Assembly: GCF_947242115.1 (NCBI RefSeq)
Contig: NC_074723.1
Span: 17,697,001 to 17,761,000 of the forward strand
Direction of reading: 5' to 3'
Length of the DNA: 64,000 bases
From: Biomphalaria glabrata
Taxonomy: Eukaryota > Mollusca > Gastropoda > Planorbidae
A program made the translations under genes and the position numbers. Below, piece after piece: positions 43,201-53,100 of this stretch. Each line of letters starts with the position of its first letter. Position 1 is the stretch's first letter. Below the pieces are notes generated by a model. It was not told where the DNA came from. It saw nothing but the letters and a program-made list of their open reading frames with translations, and ran no database searches.

Positions 43201-46200
43201 TTTCATTTAATATTAGATCTTTTCTAGTCTAAAATTATACATATCTATAACCTTGTTTAAACATGAAGATAAGAGGAAAAAAAAAAGACTTTTTATTGGT
43301 AGGGTGGGCCGAAGAGAGGGCTTATTTATTAATTATAAATACTTTTTAAGGTTGTTTTTTTTTTTTTTTTTCAAATGTTATATAAATATACTTTACTTTG
43401 TGACACAGTTTTAAGCAAATAATATTGTGAATTTGTGAAATTCATGGATTATTGGACATATTTTCTGTGAATTATGGATTTTTCGTTATTAGGGGTAAGT
43501 GTGTTTGACCTCATTTTTTTATGTTAAATACTTGTCTGATGATAATGAATTTACTTTTTTTGGATTCCTCTCTTCTTGGGCATTAAAATTGATACATAAT
43601 ATGTCTAAACTGATTATGTTTTTGTTATTTAGGATAATGATAAAGTATAATTTGCAACCTAATTTTTTTTACGGAGGGGGTGGGGTCTGGGGTGGCTCAA
43701 TTAATTTGCATAAATGACTTAAAAAACTTGTTTTTATATTTTTTTCAAATGTTCTATAAATATACTTTACTTTGGGATATATTTTTCTATTAATAATATT
43801 GTGAATTTGTGAAATTCATGGATTATGGGACATATTTTCTGTGAGTGATGAATTTTTCATTATTAGGGGTAAGTGTGTTTGACCTCATTTTTTCAAGTTA
43901 AATAATTGTCTGTTGCTTCTGATTTTATTTTTTTTGAATTCCTCTATTCTTGGGCAATAAATTTGATATATAATATGTCAATAGAAGTAATTTTGAAATT
44001 GGTCAAAAAAATGGTCCTTAAAGTAGAATGTTGAGAGCTCAATCTGTTTTCCGCCATATATAATTATATACAACTATTGTCAACCAGTGGTTGATTTAGA
44101 TTTTCTTTTTGACATCTATGTCTGTCCTATCAGTGGAGTTTCTTTTCATCTCAAATGTGTATCCTGTGGCCTGCAGTCAGGTTCTCTCGTCATGTCAGTT
44201 AACGTAAGTTGGCACATAAGTTGGTCTTTAAAGCATTTATGTGGGCACATTTGTTATGCCCACCGCTTTTTAGCTCACCTAAAAGACTGCCATACAGGAT
44301 ACAAGCCCTACCCAGGGTAACTGTCAGACTTTAAGAAGTCCCTCTAATAATAATAATAATAGCAGTGTTTTTCTCAAATACTGTCCATGCTGGCATTCAC
44401 AACTACATCACTGTTTGTAGTGCAGTCTTACCACCGTTTCTACTTGATGGAGCGCAAGTATCTTTGGTGAAAGCATTCAAGAAGTCTTAGTTGCTTTCTG
44501 TATCTAGTACCCATGTCTCAGATCCATACTATAGAAGTTTGAGATAACCACTGCTTGGTAGACACTGATTTTTGTAACAGCTTGTCAAAACTCAATGATT
44601 GCACCTTACTTGCTCACACTGAACATGATCTCCAGCTCGGGGCCAATGAATTTGCAGAAAAAAAGAAGACATGTTCCAGGGGTCACCCAATAAAATCTAT
44701 TCAGTCCCAAAGATCACCGTAAATGGACACATCCTTAACGTAGCAGACAACTTCACATACCTGGGAAGCATAGTATCAAATGACTCATTCATTGCTTTTA
44801 TGAGAAGTTGATAACCATCTGGCCAAGGCCAGTAGTTCTTTCAAATGTTTTCATGTGAGTGTGGTGGAATAGATTAAATAATATATATTTTATATAATAT
44901 AATGTCTAGTGAAGTAAATGTTCTTAAATCTAGATCATTACATTAGATTATTTGGTGTACGCTTTGCACATAGTTAACTATGTTGATTTTTTTAAATACC
45001 CATGTAGTTTATAAATAAGAATAAAATGTAAGTTTTAAATCCTTTTTATTAATTTATTTTCAGTTTTTACAAACTCAAATACGGTGCCATTTTAGATTTT
45101 AAGAAGAATTTCTACTGAAGATAAGGAAATGGATAGGGATGTTACAATTTCCGTTTTAGCTCAATAATGGTACACCTAGAAAAGAATTAAAATATAGGAA
45201 AAATCCTTTTGGACAATATGAGTCTTGTGTGGTTCATTGGTAATAAGCCTTAATAATAGCACTAAGCCGTGACCCACTGCACTTCTCTACTTTGAGGTAG
45301 AAAAATGGAAATCTCCATACATCAGCTGATATTTATTGTTATAGAGAAAAAACAAAACTGTTTCTTGTTTGTAAACAAATGTAACCTAAGTGCAACCTAT
45401 ATAGTATTAGCTTTTTAAACATCTAAAGAAAAAAAGTTATGAATAAAAATGTGGATAAGTGTCTATTGATGATATATATATATCCGCTATAGATCTATTA
45501 CTATACTATATAACAATAATATTCTTTTTATTCTTAAACAGTATCTGTGCGAAATGGCCATGACAAAAAAATGCCTATTATTCCATCAACATTTGAGTGG
45601 ACTAGAATGAAAGATGATTTAGTAAGTAGACTTGAGGGTGTGAGGCTTCCTAAAAGCTGCTTACATAATTAATGTAATTTAAATTTTTATTTTAAATCAA
45701 TATGTAGTTTCCTACGTGAAGCTTCTAACATCAATTAAAAATATGTATACAACAAAAGTTTAATTTTTTATTTATTTTTTAATTCTAGTCTTCACTGAGA
45801 TTCAAACCCAGAACCCCTAAGTTTGAAAGCAATGCGCTTTACCACTCTGCCACCACCCCCACTGCTTCTAAATAGACTGCTACTCTAATTAGAAGCAGGC
45901 CTTCTTCCAGAAAGGCAGTGGGGCTTTAGGCAGGGTCGAGGAACAGTAAATATGATTTTTTGCACTCCGTCAATTGCAGGAAATATAAAGATAGCTCAAG
46001 AAAATTTCTACTCTTTATTCATGGCTCTGACTAAAACACATGTTTTCTGTAAAGGTTTTGGCAGATCATTTCAAAATGTGGCCACCCCCACTGTTTCTCA
46101 ATAGACTGCTACTCTAATTAGAAGCAGGCCTTCTTCCAGAAAGGCAGTAGGACTTTTGGCAGGGTAGAGGAGCAGTAAATATGATTTTCGCACTCCGTCA

Positions 46201-49090
46201 ATTGCAGGAAATATACAGATAGCTCAAGAAAATTTCTACACCATATTCATGGCTCTGACTAAAACACGTTTTCTGTAAAGGTTTTGGCATGAAGGTCCAT
46301 CTGGTCAAATGGAACCATCTGGCATGCTAGCAATATTAAATAGATCAGCAATTCATAATGGTCTAAAATATGTGGAGATGGAGACTCCAAAAGTTTTAAA
46401 ACTGTTACTGAAGTCACACCACCAGTTTATGATGGTATTGAAATTAAAAAGCTAGAGTGTTGCGGCCATATACAGAAGAGAATGGGTAAAAGATTGATGA
46501 ATAAAGATGCTGAATGCAAAGGAAAGGTTTATGAAGAAAATGGAAAGAAATATAAAGGGATTGGCAGTGCAGGGCAGCTAACTACCCATGCAATCAAAAG
46601 GATTCAGGGCCCTTATTGGGGAGCAATCAGGAAGAATTTTAGTGCCGTGTCTAAAATGAATAAGAGTATCATGGCAATATAGAAACATAGGGGTGGCTTT
46701 CATGAAGACAGTGGTAAATGGTGTCCTAAAGATATAGAATTGAAAGACAAAAATAAGTTGCCCCAATTTGTTTTAAATGAAATAAAACCTGTGTTTGAAG
46801 ACTTGTCTGTAGACTCATTGCTAGAAAAATGCCTTCATGGTGGTACGCAGAATGGTAATGAATCTTCCCACAACTTAATCTGGAATAGGTTTCCAAAGTC
46901 TGTTTTTGTTGGAAGAGATAGAGTCAACATTGCTGCCATGGATGATGCAATTGTTTATAATGATGGAGAACTTGGTAGAGTTTCAGTATTTGTAAAATTA
47001 GGGCTTAATTTTGGACATTACTGTAAAAGCGGATTTCTCTCATTGATGAAAGATGGATTATGGGTTCCAAAAACATAGAAAAAGACAAAGTAACAGCAGA
47101 AAAGCAAGAAAAAAGAATACAAGTAGAAGAGCAGGCCATGGCTGATGATTCATATCTCTGTGGAGGCTACTTAGTTAGTATCTATTTGAAAAATATGACT
47201 TTTTCCTTTTAAATTTCATTTTTCTCCATTTTAATTGTTTTGACTAATTTCCTGACTTGGATTCAAATTTTTTTTAAAGTTGTATATATATATATCTTTA
47301 TGAAACTTGGCACATATCTAGAATGATATGTTTCGAGCACCCCCTACTACTTTGGCTTTAATTGAAATAAAAGTTTTAAAGTTATGGTCATTTAGAAAAT
47401 TTTATTTTGATGTTTTTGCTTACAAAAAAATTTCAAAGGGTAATACACTTCAGAATATAATAATTTTAGTAGGGCATTTTGATAATATGTGTATAAACAT
47501 ATTTGCAAAGTTAAGCTCAAAATCTTTTATACTTTTTGAGAAATCTGTTCACAAATTTGTGTTACTATTTATAGTAACAAGAAGCAGTGACATCATACCA
47601 AATGTCAAAATTGACATTTGATTTTTTAAAAACTCATTTTATGTGTCTATCAAGTTATTTGGAAACTTTCAAGGCTGTGGTACTATTTTAAGACATACTT
47701 TGGTTTAAAAGTGAAACCTCCCCTTAAAAGTGGTGTGAAGTCAGCCTGTGTTCTGGCTCCAAAATTATTCATTATAATATTCTCTGCCATATGAAGTTTT
47801 TTGTGTTCAGAGCATGATACACCTACACTCACCTTGTGGAACAATCATGAGTTAGTGTTTTTCAGCCATGAATGTGAACAGCTTTTTGGACAGCATTGTA
47901 GATATATATGAGTGCCAATTCATATTTTACAGTTTGTCTTCTTGTTGTTTATTATAGAATACATTTTTTTTTTTTTCAGCATTTCTATTTGATGCTAGGT
48001 TTGCTGCCAATGGCTGCTTTGATTACATATGTTAACATATTTGTTGGTAAGTATTTATTTTTTTAATTCTTTTAAATCCGAGTTAAATACATGTACTTGA
48101 GAGATGTAAATCTTCATTCAATCTTTCCATAACTTAACATGAAATCAAGCCATGGTAAAGAAAAGTAACATTTAAAAAATCTTATCTCTGATATCCTCAG
48201 GCCCAGCAGAATTATCAGATATCCCTGAAGGTTATGAACCGAAAGAATGGGAATATCACAGGGTATGTTATAGAAATAGCTTATTGTGATTTAAATAAAG
48301 TTTTAGTTGTACAATGTCATAAATTAGAATTGTTGTTTTACTTTGCATTTATTTTTAGCTTTTCTTAAATTTCCTTAATTGTTGTATTCCAATCAGTCTC
48401 CAATAAAAAGATGGTTTGCAAAATATATCTACGAGGAGCCACAGAAGGAGTATGAGAAAACACTGTACTGGATTCACTATTGGTCAGAGAAAAAATACTG
48501 GAAGTAAGTTATTTTTACAAATTTGTATTAACTCACTCAATCTGTCTATCTGGTACAAATTTTGTTAGCATTATTTCTCCCATTTCACATTTTCTGATCA
48601 AGTTGAAACTTTGCACAATTATTTATTGTCCCTTACAAAACATGAATCAATAATAAAAAAATCTTAATATTTTTTTTTTATTAAATTATTTAATAAAAAA
48701 TAATAATCTAAAAAAATGCTAAAGGTATTTCAAATTTATCTATTTAAACAGTGAGAAAACAATTATTTAAAATCACCTTTAAATTATTTTTCTCAAATTA
48801 TTTTTTTTCTCACTAAATCTTCCACAATAAAACTGTTAGATAAAAAGAAAAAAATACTTACAGTATTAGATTTTTCAAATAGAACATAATTTATATTTTT
48901 TTGTTGTTGTTTTATTTAGCTTAATAAAAAAAATTAATCTCTCTTTTAAAGCAAACTAGATAGAAAAGTGAAACAACTGATGGAAAACCGACTTGATTAT
49001 AAAGGCTGGTACTGGGTTAATGCTGACAAAAGTATTGTGGATTCTCAGAAAGCACTCAAGGAAGAAAGAAATAGATATTTCGGAGACTAA
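40294..49090 (+). CDS. NDUFB5: NADH dehydrogenase [ubiquinone] 1 beta subcomplex subunit 5, mitochondrial (complex I SGDH subunit)
   Basis: Accessory subunit of respiratory complex I in the inner mitochondrial membrane. Six exons: 40294-40408, 45542-45621, 47980-48046, 48201-48262, 48397-48503 and 48952-49090. All splice sites are GT/AG, and the total is 570 nt, or 189 aa plus stop, the length I recall for the human protein. The start MAGMSLLRPS resembles human MAAMSLLRR and begins a basic, Leu-rich mitochondrial leader. Exon 3 encodes the single transmembrane helix (FYLMLGLLPMAALITYVNIF). Exon 4 has the conserved PAELSDIPEGYEPKEWEY, and exon 5 has SPIKRWFAKYIYEEPQKEYE. The charged C-terminal matrix/intermembrane region ends NRYFGD. 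An in-frame upstream ATG at 40192 exists, but homology favours 40294. Introns 1 and 2 are large and full of repeats. A possible ATTAAA signal is at 49249-49254, followed by GT-rich DNA. Confidence 0.95.
42130..43260. repeat. AGATCT/TAGATC-rich cryptic simple repeat
   Basis: Dense, irregular copies of TAGATCTA-type hexamers without a fixed period. Similar shorter zones are at 52415-52640, 55840-56020 and 56380-56770. This is a compositional feature; no coding potential is seen. Confidence 0.8.
43350..43990 (+). repeat. Two direct copies of a block of about 250 bp
   Basis: The first copy starts near 43371 and the second near 43745. Shared blocks include AATATTGTGAATTTGTGAAA, GGGGTAAGTGTGTTTGACCT and TTCTTGGGCA. 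The copies are about 85 to 90 percent alike by eye and are separated by a stretch with a G-rich run. Confidence 0.75.
44353..44610 (-). mobile_element. LINE RT C-terminal segment
   Basis: On the minus strand it reads TKISVYQAVVISNFYSMDLR, resembling the TKIxVYRAVVLTSLLYGSET region of many LINEs. It follows, in protein order, the plus-strand segment at 44611-44860, so the pair again looks like an insertion with an inverted 5' part. Confidence 0.65.
44611..44860 (+). mobile_element. LINE RT segment (inverted 5' part)
   Basis: The plus-strand frames read ITVNGHILNVADNFTYLGSI, VSNDS and, after a frame change, EVDNHLAKASSSF. These correspond to the stretch before TKIxVYxAVV in LINE reverse transcriptases. 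Confidence 0.7.
45784..45862 (-). mobile_element. SINE, family S-A, head fragment
   Basis: The reverse complement has GTGGCAGAGTGGTAAAGCGC and GGGTTTGAATCTCAGTGAAG. It lies in NDUFB5 intron 2, next to LINE and Mutator debris. Confidence 0.75.
45885..46290 (+). mobile_element. LINE RT fragment duplicated in tandem
   Basis: The frame reads LLPERQWGFRQGRGTVNMIF, the GFRxGRGTxDMIF motif of LINE RTs. A copy of about 200 bp recurs immediately downstream (45885-46075 and 46098-46290), both having GCACTCCGTCAATTGCAGGA and TTCATGGCTCTGACTAAAAC. Confidence 0.7.
46320..47080 (+). pseudogene. Decayed Mutator-like transposase, C-terminal part
   Basis: Successive frames encode GDGDSKSFKTVTEV, then KKLECCGHIQKRMGKRL, YKGIGSAGQLTTHAIKRIQG, KNKLPQFVLNEIKPVFEDLS, KCLHGGTQNGNESSHNLIWN and a region with FVGRDRVNIAAMDDAIVYND. 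This is the pattern of the animal Mutator-like transposase domain that I recall from invertebrate genomes. There is an in-frame stop after KSIMAI (46680) and at least one frame change. The N-terminal half and terminal repeats are not seen. It lies in NDUFB5 intron 2 on the same strand. Confidence 0.7.
48526..48660 (+). repeat. Interspersed repeat R2
   Basis: AACTCACTCAATCTGTCTAT, TTTCTCCCATTTCACATTTT and AAGTTGAAACTTTGCACAAT match 30240-30420. Lies in NDUFB5 intron 5. Confidence 0.55.
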
Positions 49091-49564
49091 AAAAAAATTT
49101 CTTGTAAAAAAAAAAACCTTTTCTTCTCTGTTGTGTTTTTTAATTAAGAAAAATACTTTAAATACACATCTATTAAAATCAACTTAATAAGATTAAGACA
49201 ATTGTGTGTGTCTTAAAAGCAATGAACTAGATGTATGTACAGTGATGCATTAAAATATTTACCTTAGAATACAATAATGGTCTTGTTTTGTGTGTTTCTT
49301 TTATTTCATAAAAAAAAAAGAACAACTCATTATTTGAAACCAGTTTGACTGCCATCACACATTGCTATTCTTTGAATCCCAATGACACAAATTCAAAAAA
49401 AGTTAAAATATTATTATTAATATTAAATAATTCTATAAATATTTTTTAAACATTAAATAATTCTAGAAACAAATTATTTTCCACTTATACATACATTAAA
49501 TATAGAATGTATAAAAACTAATCATGCAAATAATAATACTGCTGCATAATGGAATCATTAAAGA

Positions 49565-49730
49565 AAATATTCTTCAGAGACTAGCGATGGATAGGTCACA
49601 CCCTTTGCAAGCCCCTCACCCCACCCCCGCCAAAAAAAAGAAGTGATGGTCGTCCAGAAATACATGGCACTGACAACACCTGGGGAAAGCAGTTTTGTGG
49701 CCGATGCCCCCAGACATTACCACAGGAAGA
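49565..49730 (+). mobile_element. LINE fragment between NDUFB5 and the SDR gene
   Basis: AATATTCTTCAGAGACTAGC, ATGGATAGGTCACACCCTTT and a GTCGTCCAGAAATACATGGC block match the [11 protein letters not shown]...RGRPRDTW coding region of the LINE at 16480-16825. Confidence 0.65.
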
Positions 49731-50040
49731 GATAATAGTATCAACTAATGTGCATATTTTACTACAAATAATTTTTCAGTCTTATCTCTAGAGAAGCAAG
49801 ATTTTGTTGAAAATTAAAAAAAGGCTGATTAACACTTTGGCACATGACTTTCTTCAGATCATTTCAAAATCCCAATACAAGCCTTCCATTTATTGTTTTA
49901 AACAGCATAATTCATGTTGATAAGGCTGTTTCAACTGTTGCATTTAAACATTAAATTGTAGTACAAGGTTAAAAGATGAATTTAGTTTTAAAATCATGCA
50001 ATCAGTAAATAACACTGAAGTATAGTTGTATCATGCATAT

Positions 50041-50046
50041 TTTATT
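50041..50046 (-). terminator. Polyadenylation signal of the SDR gene
   Basis: TTTATT on the plus strand is AATAAA on the minus strand, 97 bases after the stop codon at 50144-50146. Confidence 0.5.
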
Positions 50047-50077
50047 GCACTGTAGTTTGAACCATACATTTTAGACT

Positions 50078-50170
50078 GTCAAACTATTTCAAGCATTCAA
50101 AATGGAATAATTTCACCATTCAATGTCAAACTATTTCAAGCATTCAAAATGGAATAATTTCACCATTCAA
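50078..50170. repeat. Tandem duplication of about 46 bp across the SDR stop codon
   Basis: The block GTCAAACTATTTCAAGCATT...TTTCACCATTCAA occurs twice in tandem (about 50078-50123 and 50124-50168). The second copy contains the last codons and stop of the SDR gene; the first lies in the 3' UTR. Confidence 0.85.
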
Positions 50171-53100
50171 ATCAATCAATTTTCCATGTATCTCTTCTCC
50201 AACACCAGCTATCACTTTGAGACACTTTTCTATACTTTCACAGGGATACATTGGCGCTCTGTCTGTCCCCATTTTTGTTTTCACCCAGCCTGGATGCAGA
50301 GCAAAAGCCAATATTCCATCTTTCTTAACTTCTCTTGAAATCAGAATGGTGGCCATGTTCAATGCTGTTTTGGAACACCTTAAGAATACAAAATATAGAA
50401 ACATACTATTTTGCAGTTTAAAGTAATAATAATTCTTATTCATTAGTAGGCCTATTGACACTTTATTCTGGTAGTCTTTGACAAATCTCTTGTGTTTACA
50501 AGTGTTAATTTATCATTTCAACTGAGATGCAGACAATAATTCAAATGTTTTTTATTTAAAGATTTTCTGATTTCTTTTCTTTCTTTGAAATTATATTTAC
50601 TTTTCATGAAAGATAAATTATTAAAAATGGAAGAAAACAAAAAAAATGTCTTTGAATTTTGTATATACAATTTAACAAGGGAAATCACTGAGTAATATGG
50701 ATATTCTATAAAGTTATCTTCATTTTTATTAAAGCTCTTAAATGTGAGGGGTTTGCTATTTTATGTTTGAGATTTGTATCTTTGGAAAATAGAGATATAG
50801 CAAGTGATTGTGACTGCATTGTCTCAAAGTAAACAGAAAAATGGTAGTCTGATTTACCCAGTATTAAGTTTAGCGAGCACAGTCAACATGCTCAGTCACT
50901 AAGAAAGAGATGTGCAATAGAACCACAGAAAATTGTACAAACCCCAAATAATTGGGTGTAATGCACTAATATCTGGCGTGTGTAACTGTGGGAGTTGAAG
51001 GGGGGAGTGAGAGTGTGACAGTCAGCTGAAAGATGAATTTTTTCCAGTTTAAACTGCTTGCAGGTGAGCATCATTACAATTCAAAGTATGATGTTTGGAC
51101 CACTCACTTGTAATGCAGTGACAATGAAGCCTCAGGACCATCATTGAAGGCTATGTTCTGAGAACCCACTCTAGATGACATCATGACAATACCAGATCTG
51201 CTGCAACTCAATGGATCTTTACTTTTACTTTTTGAAGCCTGCTGTAACAGTGGCAGGAATTTCTGAACCAACAAAATGGGACCTGTTGAAGAGTCAAAAG
51301 TAATTTAGACTCAGTCAGGAAGAAGTCAAAGTATTAAACAGATAATAAAATTAAAACTGGTGAGGTGTATCACTGAGAGGCCAAGATTTGAAAAAAAAAA
51401 GTTAGTCTAACAACATTAGCATGATCACAAAATAATCTTATTTCTTGAATTTGAAGTAAGGTATTGATCAAGTTGTATAATTATTATTGATACACTTGTG
51501 CCATAAGACTTCTTCAGATATAAAAAAAAATAAATTATTCATACAAGTTTGCTTTTTTTTGTGAAGTTGAATAAGGTACTGATCAAGTTTTATAAATTAT
51601 TATTGCTACACTTGTGGCGTGAGACTTCTTCAGATATAAAACAAAATGTATTCATACAAGTTTGCTTAATTTGTCTTGTATAAATCAGTACAACACACAC
51701 TGAGGTAGTTGATTCAAATGTTGTGTTTACAAATGAAATCTTATTTACTGACATCAATGTTATATGTTCCATATTCAACAATCATAAAATATTTTAGTAA
51801 TAACAATAAACTTAGCAATAAAGGAATTTTTAATCTTAAAACAAGGTTACAAAGACAGTCTGTGTGAAACACAAACTCAAAATCGGCCCCCGAAGTGGTC
51901 CACCTAGATTCTTCACCAGGATTTGAACAATGGACTTCCCGTTCCAAGTGCTTTACCCCTCAGCCACAGCATTCCATATATTTGTTTAATGTTTTGGATA
52001 TTCCTTCAGAGTTGAAGATAGTTTACTTCCTAGTCCAAACCTCCCGCAGGATGACAGGGGATGGGAGCGGGCAGGGTTTGATCCCTTGACTGTTGATAAA
52101 TCCGAACGACAGTCCAGCGCACAAACCGCACGACCAGGCAGCCATTCATTTAGCCTACACTTATATTTTTTAAATAATAATTATTAACCTTAATTTATCC
52201 ATACATTCAAAATTAATAGCCTGTTACATTCTAATAAAGAGAAACCAAAAAAGCTTTATTCTTCTAACAAAATTAGATAAATTGGCAACACAAAAAAAAA
52301 ATAATTCTTGACCTACTTTAATTTAAGCTACAATTTTGTACAAATGACAACAAGATCTTCCCCTCGCAAATAAAAATTAATATCTCCATTGTCATTTGTC
52401 ATACAAACTAGCCTCTAGACATAGGTCTAGCTAGATCTAGACCTAGTTGAGCTAGACCTAGTTTTAGTTCTAAATCTAGATTCAAGCTCTAAGTCTAGGT
52501 CTAGCTAGATCTAGGTCTAACTCAAGTCTAAGTCTCTAAGTCTAGATCAACATCAAGAGTTAGATCTAAGTCTAGATCTAGATTTAGAACTTGATATAGA
52601 ATCTACTATATCTAGACTAGAACCCGTATTATATAATTATGTAGATCTGGGCTCTAATTAGTCTTATTTAGACTGTCACTGTAAAGTGTAGGCCCCTATA
52701 ATGAGGATATGTCAAAACTGTGCGCTATAAAAGTAGTTCATTATTTTTTAAACTTATAACTACAACTAAGTTCGTATCAAAATTCTTTTTTAAAAATAAT
52801 TTTTGAATCAGTATTCTATTCAATAAGTTAAGTTAGTTAATAAATGGAAAATATATTTTATAATGATCCTTTGACACTTTTACCATTGTGACCTTGGATG
52901 CAAATGTTTTGTACCAATGTGTGAATCTATGAATGAAGCTTGATTTATTAACGAAGAAGTCCATGACCTTTTTAAAAAAAAGTTACCTCCCCTGATTTTT
53001 TTCATTGAAAAGTGGTGTAATTTTTTTGAAAAATCTGCTTGAATATATAATTTAAAAAATTAGATGGTTCACTTTTGGAAAAGAAAAAAGTAGCCGTTGC

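Larger units (their letters stand above)
41086..44061. mobile_element. Candidate 3-kb element bounded by a 21-bp inverted repeat (in NDUFB5 intron 1)
   Basis: An exact 21-bp inverted repeat beginning ATATATGGCGGAAAAC lies at 41086-41106 and 44041-44061. The interior contains an AGATCT-rich zone and direct repeats but no recognisable transposase. A minus-strand open frame at 41027-41368 (113 aa, no recognised domain) overlaps the left end. Target duplication is not clear, so this could be an old element or chance pairing of repeat copies. Confidence 0.45.
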
